Positions 14,301 to 27,197 of a stretch of DNA of 64,000 bases are shown piece after piece. How positions within the stretch are numbered: the first letter of the stretch is position 1; every line of letters starts with the position of its first letter. A model generated the notes under the pieces. It did no database searches. It saw only the letters and a program-made list of their open reading frames with translations, and was not told the origin of the DNA. The DNA lies in contig NC_135247.1 of NCBI RefSeq assembly GCF_947623445.1, forward strand, positions 2,730,501-2,794,500, in the 5' to 3' direction. The translations under genes were made by a program, and so were the position numbers. This stretch comes from Clavelina lepadiformis (Eukaryota > Chordata > Ascidiacea > Aplousobranchia > Clavelinidae).

Positions 14301-17300
14301 ATTTTAGTTAGTGCAATCAAGAAACGACTCACCCGGACTAACAGTGTTAACAATAACAGGTTTCCCATCATCTCCGCCTCTAACAGTAAACCCAAATCCT
14401 TTCTCACTCTTCGGACGTTGATTTATGCAGATTTTCATGTCATCGAACAATGAATCCAAACCACTTGAGGGTGACCTCGGTGACTTGAGTTTTGCGCTCG
14501 AAGAAGAATCTCTCTGAAATGACAAATTTTGCTTGAACAAAATAAAGTGCATTTTTAGAATTATAATCATTTTCAGAAAAATTAAAATTTCAAGTCTTTG
14601 GGAAAATTAAATTAAAAAAACAGCCAGCAATAACAAAACTTTATCACACGTGTATTGGGGCAATTACCAAGAGGTTGGGTAATTGGGTAACTGGCCATTC
14701 TCACAAAATTAGTTTAACCTTAAATTCAATGATTATTTAACCATTGAATTTTAGCACACAACCAGGGGTGCATCTAGAAAAATTTTAAGGGGGGTGTCAC
14801 TTTTAAATGTTTCATTTCGGGGAATTCCCCAATACGAGTGACTTGGTAGCAAACTCGCAAGTGGTCGATTCCAGTGTTGCTATCTGTATATAGATGGTTA
14901 ACACGATGCCAACCACCAAAGTTTACCAAACCCAGAGGGTCTTTACGTTGACAGAAAAATAACAACAGAGCATGGGATACGCCGATACGGCTATCAATTC
15001 TTAAATCGAAACAGATACGGAATTACTGTGATCATACTTCAGTCACAGAGTTTAGGACATACATTATCGATCGCATCAAATTAGGAATGGTAATTGCGTC
15101 TGTTTAAAGCTCTTATTCTGCGTTGAAATTCTCCATACTTAAGGTTAGAAATTTTGTTCAATAAGACCACGATAATGGTAATTGGTAGGCCAGCACCGTA
15201 TATGGTCAATATCAGTGGCCTAAAACCCTATAGGCTTTGCCAACTGCGACGGGTCGTCTATTAAATGCATTGTAACTGCAAAAGTATCGGATATTGGCAG
15301 ATTTTAATAGTTAAGTTATATAACTTCGCTTACTGTATTTCATTTTTGCAGACATTCAATACAGTACTATCCTTGTGGGTAGGCAGTTACAGTGACTTGT
15401 GACAAACGGGGTTTTTATCTTGCCAATGTGATAGTTCACCGTGATATTGTGAATTACCATTATGACGTCATAGCGCATGTCCAGTATTTGTTCCATTTTC
15501 TACAGTACATTTGTGTAGGTTGAAAGTGGTTGTTGGTTGTGTATGTCAGAAATTTGAGCACAACAATGACAGCAAAAACTTGAGAGCGACTATTTCACCG
15601 TATGTAGATCACGCAGTCCTTTGTTAAACATGGGCGTTTAGGTTAGCAGAAAAGTTGGGTATGCAAAAGTTGATTTTAGTTATTTGGGATTTAATTGAAG
15701 TCAGATTTAGATTAAAAGGTAAATTTAGTTTAGGTTGAGGTTACTATGTTAAAATATTTAAGTTAACAAGAGACTGTAAATAATCGCTTTGAACGCACGA
15801 CTTTTTCTGGTGAAATAGAAAGAGAGCAAAAAACGTAAGATAATGAAAGTAGGTAATTAATAAAGGTGTCAAAGTGATTATAAGTAATAAACTTTGCAGC
15901 CTCGCATGAAAGACTTTGCAAATATAGCAATATTCATCCTGATTTTCAAGAATAGAAAGTAGTTCAAAAAAAAGAAATAAATAACAAAAAACAAAAGCGT
16001 AAGTTCACAATTAGTGGCTATGGTAGTTAGCAGCTAATGTCATCCAGCTAAATTCCCAGCCCTAGCTACAATACAATTCACTCACATGTCTTAGGCCGTT
16101 TTGAGAAGGCAATGTTTCTTCTTTTTTTGTCTCCAGTGGTTCTACTTTCACTTCAACGGGAGGACGACGCGATGGTAATGTTGCGGATTTTGACCAAATT
16201 GGATTCTGGGCTGGAGCGGCTACCCGACGATAACCTGGTTTTGCTTCTGGCTGATTGTTGTGTGATTGCCAAGAACGTATGATTGGCTCGTGCTTCGGTT
16301 CTTCTTGTTTTGGTTCTTCCTGATCTTTTTTAGACCAAAACTGTTTAGCAGAATGGTGCTTAGGGCTGGTGTTGCTACCAGTGTCTGCCTGTGTAAAATT
16401 TTCAGTGTTGTCATGTGGCTTGCTTATTCCATTGGAAACGTGTTTCTCTTGTTCAAAAGTGTTTTGATGCAAACGGTCTGTGTCTTGCTGCAGCAGTGAT
16501 GACAAGTGTTGTGGACGAGCGCGACTTTGTTCCAGCTCCTGGTGAGCCATGCTTTCAAACATGCTTCGTTTGCTTGCAAATGCTGTTTTTCGATATTGAG
16601 CAAACGTCGTAGCTCCGGGCACAAATGGTTTCGGAGCAGAATAGTTGTGATAATTCCTCGGTAAGGTTGATGCACGCTGTGTTGGAGCGTATTCTGATTT
16701 TGGCCTCTCTCTGAAAGTGAATAAAAAAAACACACGACTCCAAAAAATAAGCTAGAAAAAGATACAGAAAAAGATTACAATTAAATTATCGATTTTGAAT
16801 TTTGCTAAAAGTACATCGAATATCCAATTTTGCCTTTACTTCTTTTCCTTATTTCCACGCATCACGACCGTTGTCTTGGATGAATGTGAGCTACTTGGCG
16901 GTGGAGATTGACTTCTGCGTGGCGAGGTCACATTTGATGGCTTGTTGAACATCGAATACATCGTCTGTGGTTTTGCAGCTTCAGCTCTTGGTGGAGAAGT
17001 GGCGGCCTGGTGACTTACCACCGGTGTGATCATTTCATTCACTTTAGGTGAAGCGTGTGCGGCTGACGGTTGAATTTGTGCAGGCTTATAGTCCCATACA
17101 TTGTCAGACATCTGAGATGAATTGTCTGCTTTACTTGAAACTGATGAATCTTCACTCTCGGTTGGAACGTGGTTAATAACAGCCGTCACCTTTGATGTGT
17201 ACTTGATGGGCTGGACCACTACTTTAGTGGCATTAGGAGAAGGGCTTCTGGCAGTGGACAGGCCGGTATTATGTATGTTGGGAACAGAAACAGCCCCTCT

Positions 17301-20300
17301 GTAAGGTACTTTTTTACTTCGGCTCGTAGAAGGTGAGTTATAATAACTTGTGCTATTGCCTTCTTCATCAAGATTCAAACGTGGACTTAGTTGATCCTCG
17401 TCATCATAAAAGCCCATTTCACGCCGTTTTCTGTCAAATATACATTTTACAGAATATGTGTAACAAAAATAACCTATAGATGGGTTTAAGCTTTTTACAT
17501 GAAGAACATAAAAAACAAAAAAAACGGAGTTAACATTATTCTATAATATGTTGCAAAACAGCCTTGAAATAAAATTGTATAGGCCTACTGTTTGTATAAA
17601 TATGGTAATTAGCATTTTTTATTCGTATTATAAAATCAACATATCAGAAAAACAATGCATTGGATAAGTGTAAAGTTTACTTGTCTTCAAGCATTTCTTT
17701 GTATGTCTTTGGTCTCCTACGCTGAGCAGTGGTGGTCTGGATCAATTGTTCCACGTGTTCCCTGTCTTCCTTGCGTTTACGAACGTCAAAAGTAGCACTT
17801 CTTCTTCTCTGCTTCCAGCTATCCAGGTTCTAAAATAGAAATTTCAATTTTAATTCAACACTAACTTAATAGGAATTAAGCAGTCATGAATCAAAATTAG
17901 AGATAAATAGCACGAAATCATCATTCATCACACACATTTCAAGAAGTTACATTCAATGCAAACATTTTCAAATAAACACATGTTTATCTGAAATATCAGC
18001 ATTGATTTTATCCAAAATGTCAATCAACTTTTGCCTGAGCCCAACAAGAATAAAATTTCATTGCTCTGGAGATCATGTACTATGTGCCAATATACATAGA
18101 TATTAATGTATAATTAATATATCTAAATATACTATAATATGATAGCAAGCAATTAAATGCCACACATAACTAAAATCTGGGTTAAAATTAAATCCACCAA
18201 CCTCATTACTTTTGAGTGACATATGAAGTGTACTTTTATATATGTGAGGCATTGTATCAAGTTCTTTACATTAATTACTAGGCCAATTTTAGAAGGAAAA
18301 CAACATTCATGAAGTTAAGTATATACTATATAGCCTATAGGTATCACATATAACCGAGGTAATTTAAGTAAACCAGTGAAGGGAACCATTTGATGCTATA
18401 AATAGCCATAATGATCACAAGTCACAATTGCCATGATATCATCGTTTTGCCCTGCAGACTGGTACACCAGTCACTAAGCAAACTAAACATGAAGCTTTCC
18501 TAGCTATAGTGCTGCACCAGTACATAGCAGTCACCTACTCGCTGCTTACTAAAGCCAACAATAAACGCAATGATTGCAAACAACAAACACTAACACACTT
18601 CTAAAAAACTATCAACTAAACATTTGCAAGATTTTCAACGGCAGCAGTGTCAGCTTATATCTCTAACTAATCTTAGGTATGACATAGCAACGTAATTATG
18701 TTTAACATATCAGCCACACGTACAACGACAGACTAGCCTGTATATAAAGGCAAGCAAATATCATAACTAAAGCAACTAAAAGAAGTTACTAGCCTATTGG
18801 GTTAAAACAGAATTCTACAACCATGACATGCTGCCTTGGATAACTTCGAACACCACAAATCTAGTTACATTCCGTAATCGCCTGCACTACATACTTGCTT
18901 CATCTGTTAATCAATATAATGTAAATAACCTAAGGGAAAATATAACATGTCACAACTCAAGTTTACACGACTCATCTATACTTTGTTTGAAGCTGGGAAC
19001 ATTGTAAACATACAGTATAAAATATACCTTAGTGTGTAAATGGCAAGTAGTGCTAAAGTAATTACAGGTAACCTGTCTTTACCAACAAATGAACAAAAAC
19101 CACACATATCAAAGGAAAAGTATAGGTTGTACTATCAAAAGCCCTTTTGTTACCTGATGTAATCTTTTACAACTATTGCAAGATACCTAAACTAGCCTAC
19201 TCTATTCAAAGTCGGCTTTCTACTGCAGTAATTCAACTCCTCTTACTAAGCAAATAGTGGGCAAGCACTAAGTGCACTAAACAACCATAAAAAGTTTGAA
19301 AATCTATTGGAGGACAAATATGCTGGGCATTGAGAGAGAGAGAGAAATGGCCTGCGCCTTCTGTAACAACCACTACTCTTACTCATGATGATTTATTATG
19401 GTTAAAGATGATATCTTTAAACTCTGACAGATAATTACCTCCTTCTATCACCAGTCTGACTCTTCCATGACACTTTAAGGCAAGAACAACAAGAAAGTGT
19501 CAAAGACATGGTCATTTTTAGACAAAACTGATTATAACATACTTATAATACTGCTATCAAACAGCTGATTACTAATTCTGGCATTTAATTCATCAACAAC
19601 ATAGGCTAATTCAAGAAACAGAAAACAGTATTAAAACCTATCACAGGTCTTATGTATGTACATTACATTATGCTTGTGATTACATCCATCTAACAGCCTA
19701 AGAGAGAGACAAGTGGCTATAACAACAGCTACAACCAACACCTGTTCAATCAGCCAAAGGCTATGAAATGAAGGCTTACTGGAGAAACAGAAGGAAAAGC
19801 ATTTTACAGTTGCTTTAAAATTTCATGATGTAGATATTGTGACTGCCATTATTAATATTTCATGAGTACCAATTTCATTTCAAAAATTTTCAATTACCAA
19901 CAACAGAATAAAAAATTAAGATGAAAAACAGCTTTAACGTACACACATTTTGTATATATGAGCTAGAACATGTAATCTACCCTATTAACACAACATTCTG
20001 TTTTCATTGAAAGCATTCTGTTCATAATAGATTTGCAATATAAACACTATATTTTTACAGTAGACGAATCAAAACAACAAACTTTAGCTTTACAAAAAAC
20101 ACTTGGAGATTAAGTCAAATGTAAGGTTAGCAAGTAGAATGTATGTATTATGTACAGTGGAATTGGAGTCTACTGTATATGGATATAAAAGTTTACATTT
20201 AACTAAACTTTCTACTAATGTCATACGCTACAAAGAATTCAAATTTAATCATAAAATTTTAATTTTTTAGTTTTATATATGTTGCTTCAAATAAATGTTA

Positions 20301-23263
20301 AGATCATCACTGGAAACCAACTTGTAAATACCACCAAAGAAATTTAGACAAGATGCTTGCCTCAAATACGATTAAAATACTGTTATTACATTAAACAGAT
20401 TAAGAGACTTTGACTTCATGTACACAGTGGTGTAATAACAGTAACAGTTATAGAAATAGGCTAGCAGCATGTACAAAAAGCTTTTTTAAAATGAAAATTT
20501 CGTTTCAAATGGACCAGCCGTATACTATATTGCATTATGATGTATCATATATTAACAATAAATGATGTTTTGAAAAGAATGGGAACAAAGCAAGGCACCT
20601 TTAATGTAAAGCAACAAATGCAGCAGCTGAGCTTTGCAGCAACTGAGTTATCACGCCCACCACACCTCAGCAATTACTGAATGCTTTAGGGCGCAGTAGT
20701 TTACACACATCACAATTACAAGGACCTAAACCATGAATAACTTGATTCAAACACACTAAACAATCAATGAACGTTCACCATTGGGATGTGTCTTGTAAAT
20801 GACAAACATACCTATGTAATTGCCTAATTGTACAGGGAGATTTACCTTGAAAAGTTTAACTGACTATATATGTGTAGTATATACAGACGGAATAATGATT
20901 TGCATTATATGTAGAACAGCAATACTGTAACTTGAATTGCATTCTGACATTTTATGAGCCTATACAAGTAGTTTCTTAGAGTTTTTAAACCAATTCATAA
21001 CCACAACAACTTCCTATTAGCGTAAACATTTCCTTTTACAAGCAATGGCTATTGGGGCACTGGTTTGGGAAAATATATTTCAACAATGTTTCTACAAATT
21101 CGGCACAAACAGTCTCCATAAACCCAACAAAATTCTGACAATTAATAACGGTATATAGTTACTAAAAATGAATTTTGAAGTGTTTTACGTACAGATATTA
21201 CACTATTGTAAAATCTAAGTTGTGATGACCTTCCCAATTTAAATTAGGGTTAAATATAAAAAAATTTATATCATAGCTGTATTTATCATGTCCTTAAGTA
21301 GGCTATACAATTTATAATCATATACACAAAAGAATTTATTTTTGTTATATATAATCCAAATGTTGCATACAAATTTAAAATGCACCATATATCCTACCGA
21401 AGTCCAGGTGTCTTCCTCCTCTTTCAGCATTTCTTTGAGCTGTTGCATTTCTTGATATCTCGTATTTCTTTGATCTCGTTCTTGCTCTTTTTCAGCATTT
21501 TGCACTTCAATTTCGCTCATACTTTTGCTCCTAAATCAACACATAAATTATGAGTTAAGTGAGCATTTCATTATAGTAAGATCAAGTTCTGTCAATGCCT
21601 TACAAGAAGGTTATAAACCACAGACAACACACCTCATATGTTGACGAATATAGCTCATTGGATCACTGCTTGGTGTGATAAATTGTTTATATGCTTCTGT
21701 CTTCTTTTTTCGAAGGGGTGCTGGCAAGTTACCAGCGAGTCTTCTACTCAGCATGTCATCACACTCTCTTAACCTGAAAAATTGTAAATCGAAAGGCTTA
21801 GGATAAGGGCAAGAAGCACAAAATGAAAACATAGAAATTGATAAAGTAGTTATTGATCATACTTGGTGTTGAATGTTTCAATAATAGTTTAATATGAAAA
21901 CAGAATATAAGGTGGCACTCTATAGGGCTAGCTTTTATTTTTCAATCTCAAGCATGAGCTTTCGCAAGCATAAGCTTACTTCGTCAGGTATATACTAACA
22001 GATTATGGCATTTATGACAAAGCTAACAAATTGATAAAAACATATTTGACATGTAGACAACAATATGTCAAGTGTGGTGATTACTTATCAGAGCAAAGGC
22101 AAATCTCAATAGGTGTGCCACAAGGATCAGTATTAGGGCCACTGCTTTTTCTGCTGTATAAAAATGATCTACCCAACATCACTACCCTTGGAACAAGACT
22201 ATTTGCTGATGATGCAGTATTATACAATTCGTATTCAAATATTGCAGAAATTGAATAAAAAATGCCAATCCAACTTGATAAGGTACATAATTGAATAAAA
22301 ATTAAGAAGCTTTCTTTAAATTATAGTAAAATTTTTTTTCATGATAACACCTAAAATCTGCAAATTTGCAAAATTTGTCAAAAAGTAAACCTGGCCATAA
22401 ATGGTAAGAAAATAGAAAGGGCTACCAAAATTAAAAATCTAGGCATAATACTAGATGAACAATTTAAATGAAATTATCATGTACAAGAGCTTTGCAAAAA
22501 ATTGTCAAAAATCTGTGGTGCCTTGTACAAAATTCGATAGTTTACCAATAAAAAGTTTTGACGATATTATACTATAATCTAGTTTACAGTGCTTTACAAT
22601 ATGGTATATATATTGTCTTGGGGATCTGCATCAAATAGTGTTTTAAAACCATTAAATATAATTCACAATAAAATAGTAAGACTAATTGCCAATAGTAACA
22701 AATATACCAAGCTAACTACACTTTGTACAGCAAATGATATTCTAAATATATCTCAAATCTATCAATTACAGACAGGCAAATTCATGCATCACTATTACAC
22801 AAATCTTCTTCCCCAAATATTTAATGACTATTTCAACGAAATATATAATAATCCATAATCATAATTTTTCTATCCGTTTTAATTGTTTTTGTGCAATAGA
22901 ATCTGGAGCAGATAACCTAGATGACCATGAGGTCTTTTTCGCTGCCCCACACCAATTAATTACGTTGAAATTATGTTATGATACTTTTTAGTTTGTTTTG
23001 AATGGTGAAATAAACTCTCTCTCTTTCTCCCTGATCTCTTAGTATACACCTGACGAAGCAAGCTTATGCTTGTGAAAGCTCATGTATGAGAATTAAAAAT
23101 AAAGTTAACCCTATAAAATGCCACTTTATAATGTTTTTATATTTTACTATATTCTGAGTTAACACGGTTCAGTCACCAACCATAATAGTTTAAGCTTTAC
23201 TCACTTTGTATCAGGATCTCCTGTATCACTACTAGAATTTCTGGAATGTCCAGGTGAGTCCAT
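8368..23263 (-). CDS. LMO7/LIMCH1-like PDZ protein without detectable CH or LIM domain
   Basis: Homologue of LMO7/LIMCH1, adaptor proteins of cell junctions and actin-myosin. Eighteen exons were traced, 5' to 3': 23205-23263, 21633-21773, 21398-21530, 17681-17829, 16840-17430, 16086-16710, 14333-14513, 12821-12981, 12747-12762, 12511-12644, 12270-12412, 11390-11451, 11130-11176, 10551-10691, 10258-10370, 9965-10048, 8622-8751, 8368-8514. They total 3057 bases (1018 residues plus TGA), with all phases matching. Residues ~40-165 resemble the LMO7 region with DDMLSRR and RRRPKTYKEMLED. Residues ~165-565 are low-complexity Ser/Pro. A PDZ domain spans ~600-680 (ICINQRPKSEKGFGFTVRGG, GDEILAINDV, LDIRRYGK). 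Residues ~860-925 form a charged Glu/Arg coiled coil. The tail holds INHWLIEEAERRR and LPDHVIQRLTQR, both family motifs. The vertebrate N-terminal CH and C-terminal LIM domains are not found. Introns hold a LINE fragment (intron 1) and a dispersed repeat (intron 6). The exact 5' start is uncertain. Confidence 0.87.
14763..14830 (+). repeat. Possible hAT-like left end
   Basis: CAGGGGTGCATCTAGAA at 14763 resembles the outer end of a hAT transposon. I could not find a matching CACCCCTG-type right end or a target duplication in the following 1.3 kb, so the call is weak. It lies in an intron of the LMO7-like gene. Confidence 0.2.
15583..15780 (+). repeat. Dispersed repeat family, copy 1 (uninterrupted)
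   Basis: This ~200-bp stretch in intron 6 of the LMO7-like gene matches the reverse complement of 41890-42445. Shared words are TTTCACCGTA, ATCACGCAG/GTCACGCAG, TTGTTAAA and TTTAATTGAAGT. The 42-kb copy is split by a hAT element; this one is not. A third, short copy lies at 61678-61735. Family and true ends are unknown; no coding content. Confidence 0.7.
17830..21397. other. Large intron 3 of the LMO7-like gene
   Basis: AT-rich intron of 3.57 kb, the largest in this gene. A short GA microsatellite is at 19332-19343. No conserved exon or clear mobile element was recognised on either strand. Confidence 0.6.
21882..23165 (+). mobile_element. Decayed LINE reverse-transcriptase fragment between ~120-bp inverted repeats
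   Basis: Lies in intron 1 of the LMO7-like gene, on the opposite strand. The plus strand at 21995-22858 encodes remnants of a non-LTR reverse transcriptase in one frame broken by stops: GVPQGSVLGPLLFLL, then LFADDAVLY with the catalytic Asp pair, then a thumb/C-terminal part (SWGSAS, NIIHNKIVRLI, QIYQLQTGKFM). The arrangement resembles CR1/L2/Jockey-type LINEs, but the clade was not settled. No endonuclease is seen, so the copy is 5' truncated. The flanks 21882-21995 and 23045-23165 are inverted copies of each other over ~120 bp. Each arm contains CTGACGA, a short hairpin, then GAAA. No clear target duplication was found. Confidence 0.8.
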
Positions 23264-25822
23264 GATTGTGATTACGTACACGTCTCAAGTTTGTTGATAC
23301 ACCAATTCAATTAACAAGTAATGAGGAATATAGCTTCAGGCCAGGATGACAAAATGACATTATAATTCAAACACAATGAATTACAGTACAAAGTTATCAC
23401 AGCATCATAATACTGAAAGATGCAACATTGCCACTCTAATCTGTTAAAAGGTTTGCACAAAACATAACATTTAAACAAGGACAACAATTGCAGTTTAAAT
23501 AACTAAACAAACCCTCAGCTCAGACATACTTTTTGAAGAAACAAGTCTCTTTTCAGCCAATCACATTAGAGTCTAGTATGCAAGTGTACAACCACAGGAT
23601 GGCTTTGTATACTAGACCCCAGGTATTCAAATTGTGACACCATCTGGTTTTGCACTTGTACATTAAACTCCTACATGATACTACCTGGCCAATATGCAAT
23701 TAGTCAGAAAAAAAGTCAACAAGAAAGAGCTTCCAAAATGCCTTTCCCTCCATTTAATCTAGACTTTAACCAATATGCCTACCTGTTCTGTCTACTTTGC
23801 TATATACATTCTGATTAATGGGTACATGCATTAAGCTACTCCACATTTAACGCAAAAGCGTTTCTGCGTAATTTGCCTTTTATTCAATTTCAAGCCAAGC
23901 TAGTATATAGGCTATACTTTCCAACTAGCCTACCGGTATACGCCCAATTTCTGGGAGTGCTAGGCCTATAGCCTAAATAAATCCCTGTATCATGATATAA
24001 ACTAAGACTGACAGATTTCACCGAGAAAGCATACCTGAATATGGGATACTGTAGCTTTGGCTTTGAAATGTAGGCTATGCAAAAAGCAGCCATGTGTGAT
24101 AAACTAATTACTGTATTATGATTCACATACGTCATCTGACGGTCGTTAACATGACCTAACGTCCTAACCCTTCAGAAATTAACGTCACGCCTCGGTGAAG
24201 CCAGAAAGTTCACTGTTGGCCCGTTGCCGGCTGCCACCTTGTGATGTTTAAGGCCTTGTTAAAAACTTCGTCGGTCTGCTTACTTACAGCAGACAAAGGA
24301 AAACTAGGCTCTATTCATGAAGCCGATCATATAGGGAAACCATCCGAAAGACGAAGGAATGAACATAGCCATATTGACTCAATATCAACAGATTTCGTGC
24401 TATTAGATCTCGTAGCCCTGAAACTTTTGCGCTCATTTCTAACCTTTATACATACCAGACTAGTTTTTTTCAGTATTTAAATTATCTACAATGTTAACTT
24501 TCAAGTTCTCTAATTTCGGCAGGAGATCTCCATAGACCCATTTCATATTTGTCATATTGTACCATAGATCCATTTCATATTTGCCATAGGTTTATATTGA
24601 CCGAGCTAGTTGTATCATTATCAGAAACTTATTAAGTTATTACCATTATTATTTTCGAGCATGTTTTAAACCTTTATCTTTACTGCTACGTAATTTTTAT
24701 CAGTTCATTAAGTTTCGTTACGTCACATTAGGTTTCACGGCATGTTGATTGCCATTCAGCAAAACCGTCGAAAAGTTTTTCGGCTTCATAGCATGTTACC
24801 TAAGCGTACTTTAGTAAAAATTCACGTTTTTTCACACCAGTAACTAATTTGTGCCTGTCACAGGGATCCTGACTTGACACAGGCCAAGTCATTTGAAAAT
24901 TCGACCCCATGACGTGAGACATTTTACAGCACTGCCTACAAAAGCTTAAACCATTGTCCATTGGTGAGTAAGGAGTAGAGTTCACTAAAGTGTATTTTAT
25001 GGCCATATTTTTTGCCTTTAAAATAGGCCTGCTGTGTGTTGTACACGATTGAAGGTTTTGAAATTGCTAACGAAGAATCGTCACTAAGCATGCTTCATAT
25101 ATGAGATTGTGGTCTATGTGCTTTTACTATACCAAAAGAGCTTCAAAACTTGTTAGAAATAAGTTTTAAAACCCGTTGCAATACCTTTCCACAATTATAA
25201 AAATAAGAGGATTTTTGCTTTATTATCACGTGATTTTGTCATCAGCAGAACTGCGCAATTGCATCTAAGTTATATGGCGCCACAAAGTTGAAGGCATGTT
25301 GGTTTTAAAACAGTTTTGGTGAATTGTTTTCGATTGTCGGTTTTAGTTTTCAGTTTTATTGCAAAATTCAGTCATTTGCATGAACTGTTTGTTCTGCCGC
25401 TAGCAGTAGTTGTGCAACTCGGTGCAACTGGAGTTTTGCTAAGGCTGTAACATAGTGTGAGATTGGCGTTGGCCCGAGACCTAGGCTTAACAAGCTAAGC
25501 CTACTTCATCTGTTTGAGTTTGGATAACATAGACGAAATTTGAGCAACAACCACGTCATAAGTTTTATTCAAGTAAATGTAAGTTGAAGCAAGCAAGTAG
25601 GCTACTTAATATTGGAAAAGAGGGGTATTAAACAAGGTGTTTATTGTTTCGCAGTTACTGTAAGTTACAGCCTGAAAAAACAAACGTTGGTAAGAACAAA
25701 ACTTGCTAAACTTGACGCCGTTCCTAAATTCTTGGCTCGATTTGAAAAGGTTTTCGCCCTGTTCGATATACCTAAGAATAAACGTCCTACTCTACAGATA
25801 CGTCCTGGTCTATAGTCTATAC
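23264..25822. other. Spacer between the divergent LMO7-like and EAG-like genes (left part)
   Basis: Non-coding, AT-rich. It should contain the LMO7-like promoter near its left edge. A short two-unit tandem repeat is at 24531-24590. No other recognisable gene or RNA. Confidence 0.55.
24531..24590. repeat. Two-unit tandem repeat (~30-bp unit)
   Basis: Units start at 24531 and 24563. Each begins CATAGAYCCATTTCATATTT and is followed by GTCATA or GCCATA. Confidence 0.8.
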
Positions 25823-26153
25823 CAGGGGTGGCCAACCAGCCAGAGACTAAGAGCCTCACTTCTTACTGTGTTAACCGCAATGAGCCACATCATACGCATT
25901 ATGATTTATGACGATTTTTCTTATACGTCATAATACTGCATCAGATATTGTTTCTGTTGCATCATGTTTATTCTGGGTCGAAATCTGATGTAATCAGTCA
26001 TTATTTAGCAAATATCAATTGAACATTAGCCAGTAGAGATTACTTTTCTGTTTATCTGCCTAAAAAGGGTAAAATGTGCTCTCTTTCGGAGGTTCAATAT
26101 GAACGAAAGAGCCCCATAATACCGGGCAAAGAGCCGCGGGTTGGCCAGTCCTG
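25823..26153. mobile_element. hAT-type MITE (331 bp) with 8-bp target duplication
   Basis: The element starts CAGGGGTGGCCAACC and ends GGTTGGCCAGTCCTG, an imperfect terminal inverted repeat. It is bracketed by the identical 8-bp direct repeat GTCTATAC at 25815-25822 and 26154-26161. An 8-bp duplication and CAGGG...CCTG-type ends are hallmarks of hAT DNA transposons. There is no coding capacity, so it must have been mobilised in trans. The perfect duplication suggests a fairly recent insertion. Confidence 0.93.
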
Positions 26154-26161
26154 GTCTATAC

Positions 26162-27197
26162 TATAGATACCATACGGACGCTTTGCTTATGGCATGGTAT
26201 GATAACCTTTATCGTAGTACTGAAAAAAGTCTTTGCACGACTTAATAAACTAAGCGATGATTCCTCATCCTTCGATGCTCCGTTTACCGAGGTTGCCGTT
26301 GTGTAAGTTTCAATTGAGACACGAATTTTTTGTGTAGTGTATTGCCCGAATTTAGATTTGTTCATCAAGACTTCAAGAGCACTGAACAGGTGCAAGAGTG
26401 ATGAATGGCTTGCCCAAGAGCATTACAATGGGAGCGTCAATTGATACTGGACGTCGTTCGAATTATTGCAGGCCCAGCGGTCTAACAATTCGGCCGAACT
26501 GACGATTATTTTTTGGCATGAAAAAGTTTGCGTAGTCTGATGGCGAGTTGTGTTCCCCACTCTTAAACTAACTAACCTAAAAGCAAATAAAACCGTTAGA
26601 AAGATTTTATTTTGGTTATTAAAACTGTAGTCGTCTCGAACCAGGCTATTTTTGCGCTTTACGGAAAACAAAATATGTATGTACCTATGTTTACTGCTCG
26701 ATGATGTAATGCAAGGTCAGGAAAATTTGGTTCTTAGTTCTATCTTTTTGCAATTGAAACAACAAGTCCATTGAGTTGGCCTAGGCTACTTTGTTGTACT
26801 TAAAACGTGCGTTTGCTTTTAATAATGGAACGCGGTTATATCAATGAAGTGTTTGACACGCGTATGCGTATTTAATTCTCTACTTTAGTGGATTAATTTA
26901 TGGAGTGTGCTTTTAACGACTTATAATCTTCCAGTGTTTGAACAGACCAATAAAGAGACTATGTGCAATTTGAAAAACAAATCCGATTAAAATGTATCAA
27001 AAAGCCCAATCTGCGTTATACGCACAATAAAATTAAACAAAGTGTTTTTTGTTCATGCGTAATAAGACATCAACTTATATTTAAGAACTTAGCAAATAGT
27101 GTGTTTTGCAGGTTTGCTAACAACACACGATTAAATCGTTGTAGAATGTTCTGAAATCAGCGCAACTTTTGCATTGAACAGCGTTGTACTTAGCTAA
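26162..27197. other. Upstream region of the EAG-like channel gene
   Basis: About 1 kb of non-coding sequence ahead of the inferred start codon at 27198. The promoter and 5' UTR should be here, but no convincing core element stands out. Confidence 0.5.

Noticed and set aside
16062..16743. Several overlapping open frames on both strands in addition to the LMO7-like exon
   Set aside because: Only the frame that joins in phase with exons 16840-17430 and 14333-14513 is kept; the others are shadows of its low-complexity sequence.
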